Notes: generated by a model from the letters alone, not told the origin. 64,000 nt of DNA from Rhizobium sp. NXC24 (GCF_002944315.1 NZ_CP024311.1:3200501-3264500); one strand, 5' to 3'. Counted from the stretch's first letter, positions 8,258 through 16,556 are shown. Numbers and translations: made by a program.

Positions 8258-9268
8258 CTATGCAGAAAGCCCCAACGTAAGCTTTCGATGCAAGACACGG
8301 TGGCAATTAGCGCAAAGGCATTTTAAGTCATCCGTGACAGATACATGCCCCGGCTGCATCTCCGCAACATGCGTGCGATGATGATGAACTTCTATGCAGG
8401 CGGTTCCCGCATCTTTTCCATATCGTTCCACTGGATCGAGCCGGCAGTCTTCACAGAAAAGCCGCCCATGCTTCGACAGGAACTCCTCGCGTTTCTGCTT
8501 CGCCAAACCCGGCTGTCGTTCGCGGACAAGATGCGATACGATCTTAGGATTACCCTCGATCCACGCTTTCTCTTCCTCTGTCGGTATAAAGCGCTTGAGT
8601 TCTGCCTGCGTTTTCGACGGTTTTGCTTTTGGTCTTCGGACAGCGTCAGCAACTTTCGGTACTATCCATAAACCAGCTTCTTCTAATAAATCGAAACTGA
8701 CTTGCCCCCATCCAGAGCTGAAATGCGCCGGAAACACTTCGATGCCAAGCGCCTCCTGAAGGGCGAGACCGAAGACTTTCTTTGGCACAAGGGGTTTGCC
8801 ATCGGCAGTCATCGCGTCATAGTCACGGGAGGGGGAGAAATTGGGCGCGTCGCCTCCGTTCAATAGGAACTCTACAGCACGCTCAATGTGTTCACGGTGA
8901 ACCTTGCGCAGCTCGGTAGATGGCAAGCGGGATGCACCGGGTTTAGCCTCTTTGGCTCCGACAATGGAGAGCAGGCTTTGTGGGTCTATCCCCGGTGTCG
9001 TGATAAGCAGACGCCGCCACGCTCCGTGGCTAGAGCTCCCCTCATTCATCGCTTGCACAATGAGATCGAACCGCCTTGCAATTGGCGCCTGTTTATCAAA
9101 AGAAAGTCGGCGCTCAGGAAGAGGTTCATCTTGGACGCGGTTGCTGTCTCGATAAATTTCGAAATCAACATCGGCGTTGTCCAGACTGCGGCTATGAAGG
9201 ACTATTCCTAGGTCGTTAATCTCAATCTTTGCGTTGAGTGGCAATCCGGCTTCGTTCGTCAAAATCAT
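8258..9268 (-). CDS. HNH endonuclease domain protein
   Basis: A 336-residue protein starting at ATG 9268 (a TTG three codons earlier is possible). The C-terminal 65 residues form a zinc-type HNH domain: LFCEDCRL (first Cys pair), CIEVHHHRTHV (the H-H core), LKCLCANCHRVLHR (second Cys pair and terminal His). The long N-terminal part has no motif I know and may give DNA or target specificity, as in McrA/HNH restriction proteins. It is divergent from the PD-(D/E)XK-like gene at 9469, with a perfect inverted repeat between them. A restriction or anti-phage role is an inference from domain and context. Confidence 0.78.
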   Translation of the reverse strand: MILTNEAGLPLNAKIEINDLGIVLHSRSLDNADVDFEIYRDSNRVQDEPLPERRLSFDKQAPIARRFDLIVQAMNEGSSSHGAWRRLLITTPGIDPQSLLSIVGAKEAKPGASRLPSTELRKVHREHIERAVEFLLNGGDAPNFSPSRDYDAMTADGKPLVPKKVFGLALQEALGIEVFPAHFSSGWGQVSFDLLEEAGLWIVPKVADAVRRPKAKPSKTQAELKRFIPTEEEKAWIEGNPKIVSHLVRERQPGLAKQKREEFLSKHGRLFCEDCRLDPVERYGKDAGTACIEVHHHRTHVAEMQPGHVSVTDDLKCLCANCHRVLHRKLTLGLSA

Positions 9269-9391
9269 TCTGTTCAAATCCTAAAGTCGAGGTAAGTCTC
9301 AATCATAGGTGATCAGATGTTGCTGAATCATTTCGCGCAAACGTAGAGAATAAGCTTACGGCTGTCGGCTCCGACGCCCATATCCAGCTTG

Positions 9392-9411
9392 TCCCTACAA
9401 TATCGTAGGGA
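9392..9411. promoter_or_regulatory. Inverted repeat between the HNH and PD-(D/E)XK-like genes
   Basis: TCCCTAC and GTAGGGA form perfect 7-bp arms with a 6-base spacer in the divergent intergenic region (9269-9468). It could be an operator shared by both genes or an RNA hairpin in the leader of the rightward gene. Confidence 0.4.
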
Positions 9412-9468
9412 TAGCCGAGTGCAGCGAAGCGGATATGCCCTGGGACTATTGGGTTTGGAGGCAAATTG

Positions 9469-10209
9469 ATGGTTGATGCAATCACAGTTGACGACGTAGT
9501 CCGTATGGCGATTGAAGACCTATTTCCAGACCAATCGATACCGGATCAAAACAACAGCATTGGCAAGGGCAGGCAACATAAGGCGCCCGACCATTTGATC
9601 CTCAATGGTAAGATTGCCATCGAGCGCAAATCTCGCAACGCGATTGATCAATCCCAATTTTATAAGAAACTACAAGAAATCGCCGCGCAGCAAGGGGCGC
9701 CGTTTTGGGGCGTCGGAAGATTGAATTTCAAAGCGATAATAAACCAACTGCCCGACTCGAAAGACGCCTCCCAAAAGATGACTGATTTTATGATGAATCA
9801 AGTCATGAAAACAATGCGGAAAAGCCAAAAGAAGTTTGAAGAATACGCACAATTTGTTCCACAGGAAGGGCAAGCGCGCGTCTTGATTATCTCTGACAAC
9901 ACCGAAATCAGACAGGGAACTGCTGCCGTCGAATATTTCATCGGACGAAAGATGGGAGCGCTCGACGCTGGCGATGATCAGGTGAAGGCTATCGATGCAA
10001 CATTCTATGTGAAGGACCCACGTTGCACGATAGACGAAGAAGACAGCTATTGGTTCACGGCAATAAGTAGGGCGTGTCTTTCGCAGGAGAAACAGCAAAA
10101 CGTGAATGGACTGGCATCAGTTTTGCACCATCGAATTTCTCGCTACGCTCCCTACGCCGGAGCAGCCAATAACTTCTGTAATTCGTCGTTTCGATTGTGC
10201 GTCGTGTAG
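9469..10209 (+). CDS. Hypothetical protein with PD-(D/E)XK-like motif
   Basis: A 246-residue protein; ATG 9469 follows GGAGG by 8 bases. Residues 40-54 read PDHLILNGKIAIERK, an arrangement of P-D, then ten residues, then E-x-K, which matches the PD-(D/E)XK nuclease core, on a predicted beta hairpin after an N-terminal helix. The rest is mixed alpha/beta with a basic helical stretch (about residues 100-130). The fold assignment rests on this short motif only and could be wrong. Being head-to-head with an HNH nuclease gene, it may form a two-gene nuclease or defence locus. Confidence 0.6.
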   Translation: MVDAITVDDVVRMAIEDLFPDQSIPDQNNSIGKGRQHKAPDHLILNGKIAIERKSRNAIDQSQFYKKLQEIAAQQGAPFWGVGRLNFKAIINQLPDSKDASQKMTDFMMNQVMKTMRKSQKKFEEYAQFVPQEGQARVLIISDNTEIRQGTAAVEYFIGRKMGALDAGDDQVKAIDATFYVKDPRCTIDEEDSYWFTAISRACLSQEKQQNVNGLASVLHHRISRYAPYAGAANNFCNSSFRLCVV

Positions 10210-10298
10210 TGCCCAATTAGATTCCCTCCACGCCTCGAAAAGTATAATCCGCGTCGTATCGCCCTTTTGCAGCTTGAGTGTGCCCCGGCATGAATTGA

Positions 10299-10718
10299 GT
10301 GTTTACCATCCAGATCAACCCTGAGTGCGCTACGCTCCCTGCCGTGACATATTCCGTGTGGCGACCTTGGGAGTCCTCAGTGCAGGCGAATGAAAACGGA
10401 TCGATCATCACCATAGTGACGGCTAACCCGACCGCATTCAATTGGGGCTTGATGCTCGCGGTGCTTGCATCGTCATTAGCCGTCGGCTTTGGATGTTATT
10501 TCGCTCTATCAAGGATATTTCGCCGCCATCTGTCGCACGAACCACCGTCAACGATCAGCGCGACGGAAAGAAGCTTTCGTAATGTCTATGCAATTATGAC
10601 CGAAGATCGACGGCAAGGTCTTATCCGCTTCTATCAAGAGAAGCATGAGTGTGGGCGCGAGGAAGCCATGGCAAAAGCTATTGACGATAGGCGGCGAGAA
10701 ATCGACAGATTGCATTGA
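10299..10718 (+). CDS. Hypothetical single-pass membrane protein
   Basis: Up to 139 residues from GTG 10299; GTG 10344 would shorten it by 15. A central hydrophobic helix (NWGLMLAVLASSLAVGFGCY) separates an N-terminal non-cytoplasmic segment from a charged cytoplasmic C-terminus rich in Arg and Glu (TEDRRQGLIRFYQEKHECGR). No family recognised. It lies alone upstream of the serine recombinase. Confidence 0.4.
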   Translation: MFTIQINPECATLPAVTYSVWRPWESSVQANENGSIITIVTANPTAFNWGLMLAVLASSLAVGFGCYFALSRIFRRHLSHEPPSTISATERSFRNVYAIMTEDRRQGLIRFYQEKHECGREEAMAKAIDDRRREIDRLH

Positions 10719-10851
10719 TGAGCTGCATCGCGTGTGGGCTGCAATGATTGGTCGTCTGATTGCGGTTCAATTTTGGTGTGCCTCCGCTAAACCAATCGGC
10801 ATGGATCAACATCGCCCGGATTTCCAGCAGCCTTGACGGTTCAGTAAGGAT

Positions 10852-10892
10852 GGTTTACATAAAATCTCAAGTAAACCAATCTGAAGTAAACC
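10852..10892. promoter_or_regulatory. Three GTAAACC repeats upstream of the serine recombinase
   Basis: GGTTTAC at 10852 (inverted) and AAGTAAACC at 10869 and 10884 (direct, 15 bp apart) lie within 55 bp of the recombinase start codon. Such a cluster suits a recombinase binding site (res-like) that would also repress the gene's own promoter. Confidence 0.5.
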
Positions 10893-10904
10893 GAAAGAGT
10901 TTCC

Positions 10905-11534
10905 ATGCTGGCAAGGATGTATCTCAGAGCATCAACCGACGAACAGGACGCAACACGGGCGCTACAGGAGCTTGAAGATTTTGCTGCCGAACGCGGCTTG
11001 ACCATTGCGGCGACGTATATCGAGAACGAAAGCGGGGCGAAGTTGCAGCGTCCGGAACTGTTCCGCCTGCTTCGCGACAGCCGTCCGGGCGAAATCCTGC
11101 TGATTGAACAGGTTGACCGCCTGTCTCGTCTTACCGAAGCCGATTGGCAAAAGCTTCTTGCCGAAATTGAGACAAAGCAGGTCCGGATTGTAGCGCGCGA
11201 TCTTCCTACATCGTGGATGCTTGCCAGCCCAACAGACGAATTCACCGGGCGCATGTTCAAAGCCATCAACGGAATGCTTCTTGACATGCTCGCTGCCGTC
11301 GCCCGCAAGGACTACGAAGACCGTCGCCGGCGACAGGCACAAGGACAGGCACGCGCCAAGGCTGAAGGTCGCTATAAAGGCAAACAAGAAGACGTGAAGC
11401 GCAATAAGGGCATTGAAGCCATGCTAAAGGAAGGCAAGTCCTACACCCAAATTCAGGACGTGACCAAGGCTTCCCGGGCAACAGTGGCGAAGATCGCCAA
11501 GCGACTGAAGGAACGCGCTACAGAAGCCGCTTGA
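10905..11534 (+). CDS. Serine recombinase (resolvase/invertase family)
   Basis: A 209-residue small serine recombinase. The nucleophile Ser is residue 10 in YLRASTDEQDATRAL. Conserved arginines follow in the VDRLSRL segment (about residues 70-76), and helix E lies around residues 115-135. A C-terminal DNA-binding region holds a helix-turn-helix (YTQIQDVTKASRATVAKIAK). Length and domain order match Tn3-resolvase/DNA-invertase proteins, as opposed to large phage integrases. It is preceded by three GTAAACC repeats. It could resolve multimers of an excised circular form of the element, which would fit the origin-like region nearby. Upstream spacing suggests its own promoter. Confidence 0.9.
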   Translation: MLARMYLRASTDEQDATRALQELEDFAAERGLTIAATYIENESGAKLQRPELFRLLRDSRPGEILLIEQVDRLSRLTEADWQKLLAEIETKQVRIVARDLPTSWMLASPTDEFTGRMFKAINGMLLDMLAAVARKDYEDRRRRQAQGQARAKAEGRYKGKQEDVKRNKGIEAMLKEGKSYTQIQDVTKASRATVAKIAKRLKERATEAA

Positions 11535-11643
11535 CGGCTGTCGTGGTTGCGGGAAACATCAACATCCACGAGCACTTTTACCTGACGGACAAGGTGTTAG
11601 ACCAGTACAGCGAGCAGTTGTTCTATAATAATTGGTGTGAGTG

Positions 11644-12522
11644 ATGGTCAAGAAGCCGACGTTTGTATTTCAGCAAGTCTCAAACCACGGGGCGTCTCAT
11701 CCGGTTGTCGCACGACTGACGCTGCAAACCTTTGAACTACTGAACGCGGTTCATATCGAGAAAGAGACGAGGGAAGCCATTATGGAGGTCTATATGGGCC
11801 TGCAAACTCGTCTGCTGCATTGCTACGACTTAGCCGACCGCATATTTGATGAACGCGAGCGCACCCTTAATGCGTTCCTCTTGGAACTGCGCAAGGGAAA
11901 TACCAGCGTTCCTTTTATCATCGACCTTCAGGTGAATGCGGAGAGCTTCTTGCTCGCAGCAAAGCAGTACCTTCGAGATTTGGTGAAACCGCTCAACCTT
12001 CTGTTCGGCGCAAACCTGCCCATTGAAGCTAGTATCTTTTGGGACAAGACGGGTGCGGGCAATAGCCAAATCGTGAAATGGGCTACCGCAGAATTCGGAA
12101 AAGATCATTCCATCACGAAAATGTTCTCTGATGACCATGACTGGATTGCCGAACTCGTCAAAAAAAGGAATGCGGTGGAGCATCCAGGTGGTAAGAACGG
12201 AACACTGATTATCGAGAACTTCAAGTTGAAGGGCGGTCGTGTTGTGGCACCATCTTGGTATCGAGATGGAAGCAAGAATCCAACACCTTCCGACATACTC
12301 AGCGATATTTTAGCTACACGAGAAAACATGCTGACGTTGGGTGAAGATATAGTGGCACACGCTGTTGAACAAAAGGGCATGAGCAAGGCCTTGCAGATTG
12401 CTGAAATCCCAGTCGAGGAACGAGACCCGAAAACTCCGATACGATTGCAGATCGTGCTAAACGAGGAAGCTTTAGCGAAGTCTCCGAAGGGTGCACCCGC
12501 CAAAAAAGATGCTGCGGAGTAA
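11644..12522 (+). CDS. Hypothetical protein with HEPN-type RX4H motif
   Basis: A 292-residue mostly helical protein; ATG 11644 is preferred over the overlapping GTG 11641. Residues 175-180 read RNAVEH, within LVKKRNAVEHPGG. This RNxxxH arrangement on a helix is the signature of HEPN ribonuclease domains, found in many toxin-antitoxin and anti-phage systems. The C-terminus is Lys/Ala-rich and probably disordered (PKGAPAKKDAAE). The motif is short and the HEPN call is an inference. No clear antitoxin partner is adjacent. Confidence 0.5.
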   Translation: MVKKPTFVFQQVSNHGASHPVVARLTLQTFELLNAVHIEKETREAIMEVYMGLQTRLLHCYDLADRIFDERERTLNAFLLELRKGNTSVPFIIDLQVNAESFLLAAKQYLRDLVKPLNLLFGANLPIEASIFWDKTGAGNSQIVKWATAEFGKDHSITKMFSDDHDWIAELVKKRNAVEHPGGKNGTLIIENFKLKGGRVVAPSWYRDGSKNPTPSDILSDILATRENMLTLGEDIVAHAVEQKGMSKALQIAEIPVEERDPKTPIRLQIVLNEEALAKSPKGAPAKKDAAE

Positions 12523-12799
12523 ACGAAACCCCGGCTTGTTAGATCGGGGTAACACGCGCCGCCTTCCTTCGCCAAGCGGATCAAAGAAGCCGCCTGACAG
12601 CCTAAATTGTTATTTTCATCAAAGCCCGGAATCGTGCGACTCCGAGCTTCTTTGCATTTGTCTATTCAAGCAAACATTTGCTCATCCCTGACCGATTTGG
12701 GCGAGAAATCCCGGGAGGCTGGTGGCGCGGGGCGCAAAACATGGTCCCCGCAAGAAGTCTCGCCAATATGATTATACGTATGCTCTTACTCAGTTCTGA

Positions 12800-12814
12800 T
12801 GTTACAATGTAACA
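12800..12814. promoter_or_regulatory. Perfect palindrome, candidate operator
   Basis: TGTTACAATGTAACA is a 15-bp palindrome (7-bp arms, one-base centre) at the left edge of the long non-coding region before the helicase-like gene. It is a candidate operator for the element's XRE regulator. Confidence 0.45.
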
Positions 12815-12841
12815 CTGCTGTCTTGTCGCGGCACTTCACCA

Positions 12842-13497
12842 TGTCACGTTTGCGGCACTCCATAAGGTCATAGTCGCCCTACCGATGTCGGATCGAAACC
12901 CCACGGTATAGGTTGATTACGTCATTTGCCTTTCCAGATGTCAGCAGAGATACACCAGCGGAACACAGATTGAATTCAGTCGAAACCAGTTGGATACAGT
13001 TGAAGCTAATGAACTACAGGTGTTGGCAGGATAGCCACAGGGTAAAGTCAGTTTTCCAACAGGGTTCATCAGGCGAACAATGATGGCAAAGGTTGATCGA
13101 AAAAAAACTTTGTCTTGCCAGTTACGTGAGCGAAGCGAACACGCGAGCGAAGCGAGTGTCCATGCCAACAATAGCCATTGGAAGTAAATCCATCTGATAA
13201 TGAATCGATAAAGGAATCTATAGGGTCTTCTATCGGTCGGAATGACAATTGGTAGGAAATCCATTTGGAAATGAAACCTTACTGATTGCAATGGATTTAA
13301 GAAGCTCACTTCGCTTCGCTCGTGAGCTGGATTGCCCACTCGCTACGCTCGTGGTCATCCAGCGGCTAGTGTTTTTAGATTCCTTTATTGATTCATATCC
13401 CTTAGATTCATGTCACATTTTAATCCTATAAGAAGAGAGAATCTGTTTTAAGGAATTAAGTGTGACACTGCTACGATTGAGTGCCGCAAACGTGACA
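12842..13497. other. Origin-like non-coding region with iterons and inverted repeats
   Basis: The 1.39 kb between 12523 and 13912 has no convincing gene. A perfect 19-bp inverted repeat bounds this part (12842-12860 and 13479-13497, core GTCACGTTTGCGGCACT). Inside are in-phase 10-bp repeats starting with CAGT at 12977, 12987 and 12997 (and a CAGAT at 12966). Two copies of GAGCGAAGCGA (13128, 13145) have inverted copies near 13311 and 13337. A further 19-bp near-perfect inverted pair lies at 13203-13221 and 13377-13395. With AT-rich DNA and a helicase-like gene downstream, this looks like a replication origin. It is not proven. Confidence 0.5.
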
Positions 13498-13545
13498 TAT
13501 ACACTGTAATTCGTTTTGATTTTGAATAATAGTTCAGAATCTTAC

Positions 13546-13574
13546 TTGATATATACGTATATATTCGCTATAAT
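13546..13574 (+). promoter_or_regulatory. Strong sigma-70 promoter with palindromic operator in the spacer
   Basis: TTGATA (13546-13551) and TATAAT (13569-13574) are separated by exactly 17 bp. A perfect 16-bp palindrome ATATATACGTATATAT (13549-13564) overlaps the -35 end and spacer, where a bound repressor would block polymerase. Transcription would begin near 13581 and run toward the helicase-like gene. Confidence 0.7.
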
Positions 13575-13580
13575 GCGACA

Positions 13581-13882
13581 ATTCCCGAAAATTTAAGCCT
13601 TATCCAATGTGATGCGAAACCGTGTCCTTTATCAGTTTTATTGTCGCCTCATGAGGAACGCAAAATTCAGCGTATTCAGTGCTAATAACACGAAAGTTTT
13701 GCATCAAAAGACACGATATTAAGGGAGAAGATTACTAGATACTATTGTTGAGATCGAAGTCGGGCGAATGACTTAGTTTCAATAGGTCATTCGAAAGGCT
13801 TCGGCATCACATCCTCAAGACAAGTGCAAACGAATCTCTAAAGGTCTCTGTGTTCCTCGCCCGACGCACAGAGACCTTTTTT
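13581..13882 (+). ncRNA. Putative structured leader or small RNA upstream of the helicase-like gene
   Basis: The predicted transcript of about 300 bases runs from the promoter at 13546-13574 to a strong intrinsic terminator at 13840-13882. It contains another hairpin (CGAATGAC 13765-13772 with GTCATTCG 13786-13793) and no convincing open frame. It ends 31 bases before the start codon at 13913. Either it is a separate small RNA, or the terminator is an attenuator that limits expression of the downstream protein, as in many plasmid and phage replication genes. Confidence 0.5.
13840..13882 (+). terminator. Strong intrinsic terminator/attenuator
   Basis: A perfect 13-bp stem, AAAGGTCTCTGTG and CACAGAGACCTTT, has a 14-base loop and is followed by six T residues (13877-13882). 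It lies upstream of, not after, the helicase-like gene, so transcription from 13581 must pass it to reach that gene. Confidence 0.88.
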
Positions 13883-13912
13883 CATTGCGCATGTTAATTT
13901 GAGGAAAATTTG

Positions 13913-15448
13913 ATGAAGAAAATCATTCAGAAAGTAGATGGTCATATCGGTTCGGGCAAATCCTACAGAACGCGAGAATGGTACGCTAAGCTAATCGCCG
14001 AAAACGGCGGCAATCCAGTTCCGGCAACCTTTGCCACTCCTACCAACGGATTGAGCAATGAGCATCACGAGGAACTAAGCAAACTCGGAATCTCTTCGCT
14101 TGTCATCTCGCAAGATGCGGGTTTTCGCAGTTCTACCGAAGCGTACGTTCGCTACTGCGACGAAGGCTATGAAGGCGTCCTGATCCCAAACAACATGATT
14201 GCCCTGAACGCCCGGGCGAACACGTCAAATCGGCTACTTGCTATTGATGAAGCTTTTTCGCCTCTCGATACGATCCGGATTGAATTCGAGAGTCCGGAAG
14301 ACGTTCGTGAACTGTACGTCATTGAGGCGACAGACACCCAACCAAAAGCGGCGCCCATGTATGAGGTGGTTCCGTCCACTCCGATGAACAACGCTCTAAA
14401 AGACCCCTATGACACTGAACGACGTTTCAAGGGTTATGGCGAGCATGCGAAGAAGCTAGCGGCATACATCCACAACGATCAATACCGCGTCGTCATCGAT
14501 CAGGACAGCTTTGACAAGGCTTCGTCTGGCAACGCGTTCCTGAAGCGCGACAAGACCGGCAAGGTGATTGGGGAAAGTCGTGTCTGGCTTCAATTCACTA
14601 TTTTCATGCTGCCGTCCATCGTTGATGCGTACAAAGATGTTCTGATGATCAGCGCGAATTTCGACAAAACCTTGTTGTCGCTGATGTGGTCGAAGGACGT
14701 TGAATTTCAGACGAACAAAGAGATTCAAACGGGGCTGCGCTATCAGGATATGAAGCATGTTGCCGACCACGTTGAACTCTATCATGCCCCGGTCAAGAAC
14801 CTGTCCAAGACGTTTTTAACGCGGCTTGGCAAAGGTGATGAGGAAACCGGCACGCAACAGTTTTTGGACATGGTTGCCCTTTGTTTGGATGAGATGTTCC
14901 CAGGACGCGAACACATTCACTGTTCGAACAAGCGTTCAAACGACAAGGACTTCAGGTGGTTGTTGGATGGTGAGAAAGGCGGTCAACGTGTCATCACCAA
15001 CCCGTTTGGTTGGAACAGTTTCCAGCACTGTAATATGGCTGTCTTCCTTGCCGCCATCAACTACGATCCGGATACCAATGAGCGGCTTTACGCCTTCTAC
15101 GGGATCACGCAGAAACAGGCGAAAGACGCGCTATGCTATCAGATGGTTTATCAGTTCATGGGGCGCACAATGATCAGGGACAAGGAGAACATTGGCAAGC
15201 CAGACGAAAACGGCAAGCTCCTGAAAGTTGTTCTCGTGCTTCCTGACGAAGGTGCGGCGGAAGCCGTTCAAGAGATGCTTGGATGTGCCGCATCCACTCC
15301 GCTTCCGATTGACTTTGGCGAGCAGCCTAAGCGGGGTCGTCCGCGTGTTGAGAAGAGCGAAGATCAGAAGCGCGTCGAAGCTACTGAACGGAAGCGCAAG
15401 AGTAGAGCAGCGAGGAAAGCCGAAGCCGCTGTCGAAACGACGCTGTAA
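13913..15448 (+). CDS. SF2-helicase-like replication protein
   Basis: A 511-residue protein; ATG 13913 follows GAGG by 8 bases. Motifs appear in the order expected of superfamily 2 helicases: Walker A GHIGSGKS (10-17), a motif Ia-like FATPTNGLSN (40-49), Walker B LLAIDEA (108-114), a motif III-like LMISANF (about 242), a motif V-like NPFGWNSFQHCNMA (about 362) and motif VI YQFMGRTMIRD (about 412-422, the QxxGRxxR pattern). The C-terminus is highly basic (ERKRKSRAARKAEA). The match to any named helicase is weak. Placement after an origin-like region and an attenuated leader suggests it replicates the element. Confidence 0.7.
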   Translation: MKKIIQKVDGHIGSGKSYRTREWYAKLIAENGGNPVPATFATPTNGLSNEHHEELSKLGISSLVISQDAGFRSSTEAYVRYCDEGYEGVLIPNNMIALNARANTSNRLLAIDEAFSPLDTIRIEFESPEDVRELYVIEATDTQPKAAPMYEVVPSTPMNNALKDPYDTERRFKGYGEHAKKLAAYIHNDQYRVVIDQDSFDKASSGNAFLKRDKTGKVIGESRVWLQFTIFMLPSIVDAYKDVLMISANFDKTLLSLMWSKDVEFQTNKEIQTGLRYQDMKHVADHVELYHAPVKNLSKTFLTRLGKGDEETGTQQFLDMVALCLDEMFPGREHIHCSNKRSNDKDFRWLLDGEKGGQRVITNPFGWNSFQHCNMAVFLAAINYDPDTNERLYAFYGITQKQAKDALCYQMVYQFMGRTMIRDKENIGKPDENGKLLKVVLVLPDEGAAEAVQEMLGCAASTPLPIDFGEQPKRGRPRVEKSEDQKRVEATERKRKSRAARKAEAAVETTL

Positions 15449-15464
15449 CAGCGGAGCCGAACGC

Positions 15465-16097
15465 TCATTTCTGACAAATCTCGTTCATCTTGGTCTTGAC
15501 GTTGCGCCGCAAGATCGGATCGCCTGGGGTTTCGATAGCCTCTATGAAGCTCGTGAACTCTTGCGATAGGCTCTGATGAAACAGGGTCCTATTGATCCGG
15601 ATTAGACCATCTGCGGAAAATTCCAGCGCCGTGCCTGAAATGCCGACCTTCAGGAAGTCAGTGCTACCGCTGTGATGAAGGGCGCATCGCCCGCTTAAAT
15701 AGAGCTTTCGAGCTTTGTCTTCTTGCTCAGCCTCAACCGAGACGCTCTCTTTGAATAGGGACCATTCCTTGAGAAAGTTTTTGAAAAGGGTTTCGCTCTG
15801 TCCGGTATGGTTGATCCTGCCCTCCCGGAACCCTTGAACTGTCTCTATTACAAGGAAATCCAAGGCGAGAATTGCAAAGCCGAATGTGCCCTGAGTTTTG
15901 TCTGCTTCTGCCTCTATCAGCGCATCAGCCGGTTTCAAAAATCGTCCTTCAATCCGGTCTTTTATAATCTCGCCCGCTTTCTGCCACTGCGCTTCATCGG
16001 CGTTGTCCGGATCAAGATTCAGGTCTTGCCAATTCTGTGCAGTGTAGTTCGGGCTGATCAACTGGCTTCTTGGGCGTGGCTTCGTCGTCGTGTGCAT
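15465..16097 (-). CDS. Hypothetical protein (210 aa)
   Basis: ATG 16097 is preceded by GGAGG with good spacing, so the start is sound. A central hydrophobic segment (FGFAILALDFLVIETVQGFREG, written here as its ends FGFAILALDF and VIETVQGF) may be a buried helix. It is followed by a charged helical stretch and a segment with LYLSGRCALHHSG and FLKVGISGTALEF. I do not recognise the family. It converges on the helicase-like gene (16-bp gap) and lies downstream of a tiny membrane protein gene on the same strand. Confidence 0.6.
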   Translation of the reverse strand: MHTTTKPRPRSQLISPNYTAQNWQDLNLDPDNADEAQWQKAGEIIKDRIEGRFLKPADALIEAEADKTQGTFGFAILALDFLVIETVQGFREGRINHTGQSETLFKNFLKEWSLFKESVSVEAEQEDKARKLYLSGRCALHHSGSTDFLKVGISGTALEFSADGLIRINRTLFHQSLSQEFTSFIEAIETPGDPILRRNVKTKMNEICQK

Positions 16098-16206
16098 ACA
16101 TCCTCCGATGTAAAAGATGTCGGCACTCTACCCGAACCAGAAGGTTTGTCGCAGATTCTAAAAGCAGACACTTGGAGAATTTTTCGGATCGGAAGCGTTT
16201 CCGACA

Positions 16207-16341
16207 TCATCCGACATGAAGGAGGAACATCCCGGTCATGAGCACGGCTATAATCGCGGCAACGACAATGCCAAGCGTGCCGGTGCCTGATAGCTCAAAC
16301 AAGCCGAAGAGCTTAAACTTGAATTCCGGGGGGTTTTCCAC
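16207..16341 (-). CDS. Small membrane protein (44 aa)
   Basis: Reading leftward from GTG 16341, the frame gives MENPPEFKFKLFGLFELSGT followed by a hydrophobic helix (LGIVVAAIIAVLMTGMFLL) and the end HVG. GAAAGG lies about 9 bases upstream; another GTG at 16350 is possible. The coding sense is supported by a clean N-terminal amphipathic segment followed by a single membrane span. It probably shares a transcript with the 210-aa gene 110 bp downstream. Function unknown. Confidence 0.5.
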   Translation of the reverse strand: MENPPEFKFKLFGLFELSGTGTLGIVVAAIIAVLMTGMFLLHVG

Positions 16342-16556
16342 AGCAGGCACCTTTCACCAAAAGAAAAAAAGAATTTGGTGTCTGCTTCTGCTTCGCAGTG
16401 TGAGCACGAATGGTTGTCGTTACAAGTGGGTGCGCCCGCCATTCACAGGGCCTCTAATGAAATCAAATAGTTGGCAGGAACCTTGTGTAAAATTCATCGT
16501 GGACCATCTGGCTTTCCACTCGAAAATCGACCGATTTCAAAACGAATCGGGGTCAA

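Noticed and set aside
12941..13339. A 132-codon leftward frame in the origin-like region
   Set aside because: It covers iterons and inverted repeats and yields a product without motif or ribosome site. Open by chance.
13085..13360. Repeats GAGCGAAGCGA and relatives as a CRISPR array
   Set aside because: The units are short, unevenly spaced and partly inverted, with no uniform spacers and no cas genes. An origin-like or regulatory array fits better.
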